Both the position numbers and the translations under genes were made by a program. From contig NC_086375.1 in the NCBI RefSeq assembly GCF_036588685.1, positions 36,168,566-36,232,565 on the forward strand: DNA of 64,000 nt, in the 5' to 3' direction. Position 1 is the stretch's first letter; each line of letters begins with the position of its first letter. The notes beneath the pieces were generated by a model. It was given only the letters and a program-made list of their open reading frames with translations. It was not told the origin of the DNA and searched no databases. The stretch comes from Mytilus trossulus. Taxonomy: Eukaryota > Mollusca > Bivalvia > Mytilida > Mytilidae. Shown here piece after piece: positions 51,148 through 61,100 of this stretch.

Positions 51148-51785
51148 TTAAACATGTTTTTTGAGATCTCAACCCCCATCTTATACTTCTAACCAATGTT
51201 GAATATTCAAGAACGAGGACAATACGCACAGTAAAACTCAATTTAAAAAAAAGAAGTCCGAGTCATATTCTTAAACATGGAACTCAAGAACCTAAGCAAA
51301 ATGACAGTGATTAATACAGAGTAACCCCGAACTACTAGCAGTAGCTTACATTCGAGCTCTGGGCTTCAATCAAACAGATCGAAAGATTGTGTCCTCATCA
51401 TGTGACGCTAAAGCACAAACCCTCATGATAGGGAGTTAGTGACATGCCATCATAAATATTACGAGAAGAACATAACCCGTATCACGCCCATAAGTAGTTT
51501 TAGGATACATGTATTTATTTTTTGTGCGATGAAACTATGAGTAAATCAATAAAAATACAATAAAAGGGACATATTAAATGAGTTGACAATAGTATCATAA
51601 CTAAATCACTTCTGAGTAAGTTGTTTTTAAGTCTATAATACATAATTATTGGTCTATACAAGGTATAATTCTAGGGCCATTTTTTCTTGATTTTGTCAAA
51701 GGCATACTCATTTACATAATCTCATAAAAGTTATTGTATTACCTCGTACTATATTCAGCCTTTTTAAGTTTTTGGATTCGAGCGT

Positions 51786-51862
51786 TACTGGTGAGTCTTT
51801 TGTACACAAAACGCGCGTAGGTGTAAATACAAAATGTAATCCTGGTATCTATGATGAGTTTA
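51786..51862 (+). repeat. Dispersed repeat D, counterpart of 11278-11355
   Basis: It has the same core and the same flanks as the left copy. Confidence 0.58.
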
Positions 51863-52270
51863 TTTACAATCAATGGGTCGATTAAACTGCTGGTGGAGTT
51901 TCAATTCCCTGAGGGTATCTCCAGCCCAGTAGTCACCACTTTTGTGCTGATATGAATTATTATTGTTATGGTCATCATACCACATCTTCTTTTTTTATAT
52001 ATTTATAAATGACCTGTTTCATAAATTTTGAGTTTTTGAAATACTAAGACTTTTCTACCTCAGAAATAGTAAACCTTAGTTGTATTTGGCAAAACTTTTA
52101 GAAACTTTGTTTCTCAATGCTCTTCAACTTCGTACTTAATTTGGTTTTTAAAACGAAACACATGTCTGGAGTACTTAATCATAATAATGGAACCCTTGAT
52201 AACTAATATCTATATAGTAAAAAAAAAAATCTAGACGTGTCACAGTACTTGTCTATCCCAAATTCATGTA

Positions 52271-52466
52271 TGTTATATTTGTTATTCTCATAGGATTTTG
52301 TCTAATGCTTGGTCCATTTCTGTGTGTGTTACATTTTAATGTTGTGTCGTTGTTCTCCTCTTATATTTAATGCGTTTCCCTCCGTTTTAGTTTGTTACCC
52401 CGATTTTGTTTTTTGTCCATGTATTTGTGATTTTTTAACAGCGGTATACTACAGTTGCCTGTATTT
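52271..52466 (+). repeat. Dispersed repeat R, counterpart of 11771-11966
   Basis: It has the same sequence and flanks as the left copy, so this insertion predates the duplication. Confidence 0.6.
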
Positions 52467-52699
52467 ACCTATGTACAAAACACGGTGCAGAGAACAGAAG
52501 TAGTGATTGAAACTATGTAAAGGAGATGAAGTTATTTAAATGAAAGTGGAGATAATATCGTATGTAAGATGCTTTCTGAAAGAGTCGACTGTCTGTGAAT
52601 TAACAACTGCAGTTTGTAATAAATTTCATTGCGTTATTGTGTATGGAAAAATGAAAATCTGCACGAGGGTTTTTTTGGTGTATAGATATGTCTATAGGT

Positions 52700-54940
52700 G
52701 TAATATTTGTGTTTTCTGGTACTTGTGTCTGATGGAATGCGAATTGTGCTAGATGGTCTATTAACAAGATGATGTGATCTCTTGTACATTAAAACAAGGC
52801 TTGTACGTTATCTACGTTGTGGTAATTATGACCAGTTGAGTGTATTGAACACGTTTGATACACTTCTTATGTTATGATACATGTTGCAGACATACCGAGC
52901 AGATCTCATATGCATCATCTCTATCTTTGAGATAGATTCTGAAATATGGGGGTCCGAAACCAAGCAAAAGTATTCGAGTTTTGGACGGACAAATGATTGG
53001 AAGGCCTGTCTCTTAATATTTTGATATGATGTTTTCAGGTTTGTTCGAAGGAAGTAAAGTGCTTTGTTGGCTTTCGAGATATTGACATCTATATGTTTGT
53101 CCTATTTTAGGTTTGATTATAGTGGAATGCCTTAGTAAATAGCAGATGTAACAGTTTCTAAAATTTGATTGTGAAGAGTGTGATAATTTTGTAAAGGTTG
53201 TAACAAGAGAACATTTCACTTTTCTGGGTGAAAGGCTATCAACCTGTAGTTTGGGACAGTCACCCTGAGATTCAATTGGCATGTATATGATACTGTCATC
53301 AGCAAAAAATCTTAGTTTGCTATGAGTTAGGTAGTCTGGGAGGTTAATATAGTCCAAGAATAAGACTGGACCTAACAGTACCTTGTGAAACCCCAGAGGT
53401 GTCTGAGACTGTGCTTGGTGAGCGTCCCTCCATAACAAATGTCGAACTATTGCAGAGAAATGCAGATATCTAGTTTATTGGGTTTCCATTGATGCCAAAA
53501 TGATTTAATTTGTATAGTAAGTGACGATGTTACTCTTTATTAAAGGCTTTTGCAAAGTCAATTATCATAAGATCTGTTTGTGTATTTGAATTGTTTATTG
53601 ATTGAAGTTCTTAGATGAAGGAGGGAATTTGTGTTTCACAAGATCAGAAGGCTGAAAGACGTGTTGGAGGTTGTTATTTGATTAAATATGTTCCATAATA
53701 TGTGACTTAATTATGTGCTCCATTAACGTGCAGCAAATACAAGTTTATGACAGAGGTCTATAATTTACCGCTTTATGTTCTTGCCCCATTGTTATATGCT
53801 GGTGCGAATCTAGCATGTTTCCAGTTGTAAGGTATGATTCCAGTTATGTATTTTTTTTTTTAAATTGACATAGATTTGGTGCTATTTGTTTTTGAATTTC
53901 TTTCAGTAAGCGGCCACTGATGTTATCTGGGCCGATGTCTTTATGAGGTTTTGGCCTTAAGAGAGTTTCGATCCCGTTTGATGTTATATGTAATTTACTG
54001 ATTTAAGATTATGAACTGATGCCCTTGTTTGGTATTGGATCATTTGTTACTGGGTTAAAAACAGATTGAAATTGTTCGTTTAAAATATTTGTTTTCTCTG
54101 TACCGTCTGTAACGATGGTGCCATTTTCGATATATTCACAGTAGGCATCCCTTTGTTCTTTTTGTACATGAGCTTTTATCTTTTTATATTTCTCAGTGTA
54201 TTTGCTTTATTTTTGTTGTTGGTTTTTTTTTGGCCTTTCGTACAGCTTATTTTCCTTGGTTTTTTGACGCCTTAATCAGTTATACTCGGTCATCGGTGTT
54301 TGTTTTATAGGATATTGGATGGAATATTTTTTTCGACAGAGCTGATGAGTTTAGATTTAGATTGTTCTCATACCTATTTAGTGTCTAGATAATCATAGGT
54401 GTCAGTTTTAATGTCCTCCCATAGTCAACTGGGTTCATTGTACTCGTAAACTTTTTGTGCGTTTCCCTCCTTCTCTTAAACCAGATGTCTGCTAGCTGCT
54501 TCGGCATAGACAATATTATGGTTGCTTGAACCTATTGGTTGTATTGTAGTGACTTTTCTGATGTATGTTTGGTTGTTAATCATGATAACATCTAGTATAC
54601 GGTCATTTCTTTTTGGTGTATTGACAATTTGATGTTGGTTGGTGCCATTCATTATATCTAAGAGATTTGGTGAAGTTATATGACTGGTTTGCATGGTATT
54701 GTACATGATTTAGACCAGTCAATATGTCCAAAGTTAAAACCATCACCCAACGATTATGGTTGTTTTGATTGACTATTGATACAATTTAGAGATTGATGGA
54801 GTTGCTCTAGAGACAAGCTTGTATCAGATGGTGGTCTGTAATAGGATGATATAAAGATGTTTTTTTTTAAGTCAGCGATATTGATTCCTGCCCAAACTCC
54901 TTCACATTCTATTTCTAGTACTTTTACCTCTGAACTTTAC
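52700..54940 (-). mobile_element. Degenerate non-LTR retrotransposon, uninterrupted right copy
   Basis: It is the same element as in the left copy but without the E/S block. Minus-strand order: endonuclease remnants (about 54476-54930: YYRPPSDTSLSLEQLHQSL; NDRILDVIMIN; IGSSNHNIVYAE), fingers region (about 53900-53980: GPDNISGRLLKEIQ), palm (53013-53438: LLGPVLFLDYIN and FADDSIIY), and the C-terminal ARYVCNMYHN region. It is truncated at the 5' end with no first ORF, and several frameshifts leave it inactive. The type is jockey/CR1-like by motif order; finer classification is not possible by eye. Confidence 0.75.
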
Positions 54941-57900
54941 TATTTACCATAACATAAACAAAGATATTTACCAGCTTTAATTAATGTTCAGACGTTGATT
55001 TACAAAAAATTCAAATGTTTATAGTGTATCATTAATTTTCATTAAAACAGTAAATAAGAACTCAACCATGTCCAACTGAACCAACTACATGTATATGACA
55101 AAATCACTGTACTAAACGTTTCTCGATATGACAAGGTTACCCTTTTCGCATGACAATATCTTCGGAGAAAGTTTAAAGTTATTTACCTATATGTGTACAC
55201 GTTAAGGTTTATGGGTTCTTTAGTTTCTTGCTATTTTTGCAAACTTTGGAAGACACGTGTGAGGTTTTTTTTTAAATTTTTATCAGAAGTGGAAGTTAAT
55301 CGTTTTTGTTCACTTCTAGTTTAAGTAACGGTGTTTGTCATTCGTACGAAGGTTTTTTTTAACCGTAAATAAGAGGATAGGAGTTAACTAGCAATTGCAC
55401 CTTCAAATCAATTTGCTGTCTATTTATTTTATTTTCTGTAACAGTGATGGCCAATTTTATTCATAATAATTGATGTTTTGTGGATTTATTTTTCTTTCTC
55501 TCTATTCTTGTAATGATGGCATTCATGTATAATGTAATTTTTTGGGTCATCAATCATAATTATATTTGTTGTATACCTGTTCAAGTATTCAAATATTTAT
55601 AAATCTTTTGCATTCAAAGATTTGGTTTGTGCGTTTCTGACTAAGGTAGATCCCGATGGCACCCAAATTTTAGAGTAGTTTTTTTTTAATAGTAGAATAC
55701 GCATCCGTGTGTTAACTGCAAACGTTTGATACAGGAAACAATCATTTAGGGAATGACTGTAATATTTCTCTGTCTATGAAGAAACTTTGATGCGTAGCGG
55801 GTTATTCAACAATGTGCACCAAATTTTTTTGTGTTATTTCGAATAGACAGAAAAAATATTACAGTCATTTTTTATGATTTCATTCTAAATTCCATTTTAA
55901 ACCGTAAGAAACCATGAAAAAACGTCGATGACGTCACGGTCACATGACTAAGTTATGTTTATGGTTTGATATCAAAATAACGTCAGCCAACTAGAGGACG
56001 AGTTACATCCAAAATTGAATTATTGCTGAATATTGATCTTCGTTTAAGACAGTTAAGAAGCTGTCATATGATGGCCAGTGAGACAAACATCAAACTGTTC
56101 AAATGATGCATATTTTTTCAACCTAATGGCAACATTCCGCCTTCAGCTATGAGCACAAATTTAACCGTAAAGTGAGCATTAAAATGCATCGAGTTTACAA
56201 GACAAAAATGACGCAATTAAAACGTAAAAACCAACAACCCTGTTTTATACAAAATAATACACATAAGCCAATAACAACGACTGAACTATAGGCACCTGAC
56301 ATATACATAGAGAATCTAAAGGGGTTACATATTTTTGTGAGCGCTCATCTCTCCCATAACCAGGGACCGTTGAGTATTAGCACAGCATAATGTTATATAT
56401 AGTTTTTACAGATTTTTATATCCGTCATTTTAGCGTCCCGTTCCTAAATGAAGTTAAATCAAGAAGAGTGCTTTTATTGAACGAAATTCATAAAGAGTTG
56501 GTTTCATTTTGCAATGGTGGAAGCCGTAAATGGAGAATCACCACAATTATTTAAAACAAAGATCGTCAGTATTATACAATTTTAACCAAAATTCTTTGAT
56601 AATTACTTTTTTTCAGAATAATTGAAAAATATCTAAATTAATTTTTTCGTCAAATTTTCGTTCTGTAGATTTTGTGTTTTATCTATGCAAAGTTTTGTAA
56701 AATTGTTGGTCGTCTTTTTTCTTCCTCATTATATTGTCATCTTCTCTTCGTCGAACGTTGTGTATTTTTTTAAATATAGATTGACAGAGTCAGTCTCACT
56801 TTGTATATGAAGAATACTCAATGTAGCTACAAGTATTGTGTGTAAGGAATGAATGAATCGTATTTTGTAAAACAAATACTACTGATTCAAACAAAACATC
56901 TGTGAAAGTGATGTTGAGGGCCGTATGGTGACCTTAATAGTTATCAAAGATAGCAGTATTATAATTCAGTACGCCAGGCGCGCATTTCGTCTACATAAGA
57001 CTTAAATTATATTATCTTCGTCATGTTGTCTCTGATGGATATATGTCTCATTAGCACACTATCTGATTATCAAGATGCTTGTTTTTATTGACAAACTATT
57101 TGTTACGTTTGAAGGTTGTGTTGTTAAACAATCAGTATTTCAATGGATATCAACTATACTCTTGTATTTGTCGACTTGTTCATTTATAAGGAAGACTTTA
57201 TACAAGAGCTTTTCATGAAGAACGAACAGACGCCAGTTTTACATGAATAAAGTGTTTTTTTCGGTAGGCATACCACATTAAAAAAAAAGAAAGATCAGTT
57301 TACTTTGATTCAGAATAAGATGTCCGGGTATGAAATATTTTTTTTTAGATATAACAGCTTGTCAAAAATTACATAATAACTGAAGACAACAAATTTTTTG
57401 AACCAATTCTAGTGAAGCATAAATAGTTGCCCAATTTTGGTTTTATATAACATATTATTTCTGATTTTAACAATCAGATAATAACTAAGGACAGAAAAAA
57501 TCCCGTCAGAATAAAGTTATAAGGTATAGCCAAACCTCCAAACCAAATCTTTGTATTTATGAAGGAAATAAGTATGGGTTGCTACAAATTTGTGTTACTG
57601 AAATACATAACCTACCAAAAATTTGATCATAGATTGAATCCTTTTTTTAACCGTGTAAAAATTTTCTTAATGTTAAAAATTTTAATTTCACTTTTTACAT
57701 ATCCTTTTAGTTTTTTTTCCCGACATTATTTGACGAGTTTCTGTTTTTATAATTATTCAAGCACTCTAAAATTATTCTTGGGAATTAATGTTTACAAAAC
57801 ATTTCATTGGGACAATGGACACAAATGGATGTCGGGTATACGCGTAGAAGACGACACCCTAAAAGCACAAGAAAAACCAACAAGACAATTAGAAATTAAT

Positions 57901-58005
57901 ATACGATCTCAATCTACAATACATGATAATAAATGGTCTGTCAAACCTTGATCCATGTAAAATTGAAAAGAGTAAACAGATACTGTATTCAATGCTTAAA
58001 ATTGT
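54941..58005. other. Intergenic region between the right retrotransposon copy and gene C 3' end, no gene seen
   Basis: It is the counterpart of 19961-23199 without the SINE. It has an inverted repeat D (56939-57003) and a stretch of about 290 bp (56394-56690) missing from the left copy. A 130-codon open frame at 57559-57951 is broken in the left copy and is unlikely to be a gene. Confidence 0.55.
56939..57003 (-). mobile_element. Short repeat D insertion, inverted, absent from the left copy
   Basis: Read on the minus strand it begins AGTCTTATGTAGACGAAATG and ends CTTTGATAACT, matching the 22286-22358 element in the opposite orientation. The equivalent left site (around 22040-22055) lacks it. 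Confidence 0.6.
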
Positions 58006-58011
58006 TTTATT
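58006..58011 (-). other. Poly(A) signal of gene C
   Basis: AATAAA on the minus strand lies about 95 nt past the gene C stop. It is in the position equivalent to the gene B signal, with the second overlapping hexamer lost by one substitution. Confidence 0.6.
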
Positions 58012-58105
58012 TCATTATAAGTTTCACAACAATATCCAAAATATAAATTAAAGTTAGTAATCACAGTTTGCTTTTTCATGGTAATTCAGAGTAGGAAATG
58101 TTTAT

Positions 58106-61100
58106 TCAACATCTATCTTGAACCTGCCATGCGTTTCCTAGAGCGGAAGCGTCGGATGTAATTTGTTTGTTTGGCATGATCATATCATCGAAACGTTCAT
58201 GGTTCAGAGTACCAAGAAGTCCTCCTGTTTTACCGAAGTACCACTTGCTCAAATCAATGTCGACCATATTAACAGTTGGGTCGGATTTAACTTGGAATCC
58301 ACGTCCCTCAATGACCACCTTATCATCTTCAGAGAAAACTGCAAATTCTGATGATCTGTAAGGTAGATCCATAACTACACCGTCGACGCTGACCTACAAG
58401 AGAGAACGTATGAAACGGTGAATTCCTTTGTTATGTTACAAAATACAATAATATACATGCAAATGGTAAATGTCTAATTCAGTCATACAGACATGCAAAG
58501 TCAACCTGAAAGCCATTTTATTATCTTTTCACTTCTCATACATGAATCACATGTTTAACATTCGCAATTGAGTTTTGCAAAGCATATCCATGATATATAT
58601 TTGTAGATATACACATAATGTTTGATATTTATGTACACATTCAACTATGTAAATATTCCTGTAGAGAACTATATTTACCTTTCCATTTGGTGATAATTGA
58701 ACATTTTGTTGGTGAGAAGTCAATATTAACTTCTTCTTTTGTCTGCCCAAATAGTTCATGATGATACTGAAGTTGCCGTCCACAAAATCTCGTGCAAGAA
58801 CGTAGCTACATCGACCACTGAAGTCAAATTCTTGGCCATCGAAAGTTGTAAAGTGTCGGCCATGTACTTTTGCACTTGCTGTAGAAAATAAAATCAAACA
58901 TCAAATTATTCTCTTTTTATACCATTTAGAAAATATACAATATAATAAAAAAAAACTTATACTTGTAGTTTTATGCTTCAATATTTTTGTGTGTTCAGGA
59001 CTAAAAAACGAAATGAAAAACATGGTTCCCAAAACGCTGCTTGTCTTAATTTAAATTATATCTACTCTTAATTCAATTGTTTATAAGCAAGACACAAAGA
59101 AATATAATAAAATGCTTGCAGTTATGTATTTTTTCTCTTGCAATACACTATTTTATTTTACTCAATTATAGATATTTCTTCTATTGAAACAACAAATAAA
59201 TACATTAAATAAACATGGCAACAAATACAATTTAGACTGGAAATGAGTAATTCGGCAACAAATACAATTTAGACTGGAAATAAGTAATTCGTCAAAGATA
59301 CAGCAACCCGACCAAAGACTGAAAAACAGTTGAAGGCCACCAAGGGGAAATGATATCATCATCAAATTTCAAACGAAATGAAATAAAGATACATATATAC
59401 ATGCAACCACACATACAAAAATGTTTCGTAAAAGTTCTTATGTGACCATTAGATAAAGCCATTGTGTAATGGAAATATTTTATTTCCAAGGATTAACAGT
59501 GATAAGATGTTAGAAATTTTGTTCTTATTCAAAAAGGATATTTACATGCATTATCATTACATCCTTGTTTTACTTCATGTTACTTGAAATAAATCAATCG
59601 AAATTCTCAATACAAAAAAGCGACGATTTTATGTTTACAAACCTGTCCAGGACATGTGTGGTATGTAATCCTCCACAGATCCAAGGAAATTTACTTTTGG
59701 AGTTGGAAAGCTCATATCTGGAATGTATTGTCTCAAAGAAATGTCTTTTAGTGAGCTGAGAGTGTGTACATCAACGGGAAGGTACAAATCTACTTCAATA
59801 TCTCCATTTAGTAAATCGTATTTAATAACTTTGGATTTGAGTACATTTCCGAAAATCTCTTTTAAAACAGACATCTCCTTTGTGGCATCTTTTTTCAATT
59901 CATCAAATATTTTGTCAACTAGTGCATTTACGTTTTCTTCAAATTCCCAGTATTTGTATGCAGATGATCCCTTGAAAAGAATATGGAAATCTTATTTTAC
60001 TTTTAAATATCATATGCATAAACGTTGTAACATATTATACGTTTTTATATTACATATCTTTTTCAGTTTTTCATTTTTGCTTTAGTAATTCATTTCATTG
60101 ATACTAACACTATTTCCAGTTTGATTTCATATCGGGTCTACTCCAAATATGTATATATTTTTTGAAACATATTTTAAAAATCAGCCTTACAAATCGATAA
60201 ACACAAGTTTATACCTACCATGTTGTACATTGGTGTTGGTAACGAGTTTACAAGTCTTTGGTTGATACCCTCTCTGATGTTATATATGCTTGATGTATAC
60301 TGGTTGGCAACGTTAGACCATTGCTCATTTAATTTCATATTTTTAAGCTGATCCATATAAGAGTTATATTTTGATTTTAAATTGACAACAGTTGGGTGAT
60401 TTCCAACATAATTTTGGTAATCTGAAAATATTAGATTTTGTATAAATATTAATATATATAAGCAAACAATGTAGAAATATCATGTTTGTACTTTCTTTAT
60501 AAAAACTAATATTTATGTGAATGTATATTAATACTTTTTGTTGTTGAGGATCAGCTGCGTCTAAACAATGTGAAGCTTTTATGATCAAAGAAGCAAGGCT
60601 GATAACGCAGTACGCCACTCCCAGATTGTGCCTGCCTGAATCTAGGTAGTTATTTGAAAATTTTGAAATTATTTTACATGAAGGAATTGATCTCTTTTAT
60701 GACAGCTGTCATTCCTTGTGCCGATTCGGCTTTACTTTAGGCCCATAACGTGATTAATAGATTTATTATTTCTGAACATTTTTGTCATCAAGTCTCACTA
60801 AAGACATACATTGTCAATCTGTGTATCTGATGTAATGGAATTTATGCAGTTTATATTATTGTTTGAATGATTTAAACTTCTATATACAGCAATACTTAAT
60901 ACAATTTCCGTGTTATTTGATTCTTTATTTAGTTTGTAAGTTGTCCTGAATGTATTTCAATGAACATCAGTATTCAAAGGATAATATTTACCAAGTAATC
61001 TCTGATAAGAATTTGTTGAAATGCTGTTCAACTGGCCACCCATGCTTATATAAGTATCTTTTGAGTAGGCATCCAGTCTCTGAAACATAAAGATAACAGT

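Larger units (their letters stand above)
49655..52699. other. Intergenic region upstream of gene B, no gene seen
   Basis: It is the counterpart of 9333-12239. It holds repeat D copies (49948-50063 and 51786-51862), the recent repeat R insertion (50955-51147) and an older repeat R (52271-52466). Nothing else is recognised. Confidence 0.58.

Noticed and set aside
53013..53438. Possible host gene with a reverse transcriptase motif
   Set aside because: The FADD box and flanking motifs belong to a truncated, frameshifted non-LTR retrotransposon shared with 12240-13015.
57559..57951. 130-codon open frame upstream of gene C's 3' end
   Set aside because: The left copy (22750-23150) has stops and frameshifts in the same place, the composition is intron-like, and no domain is recognised.
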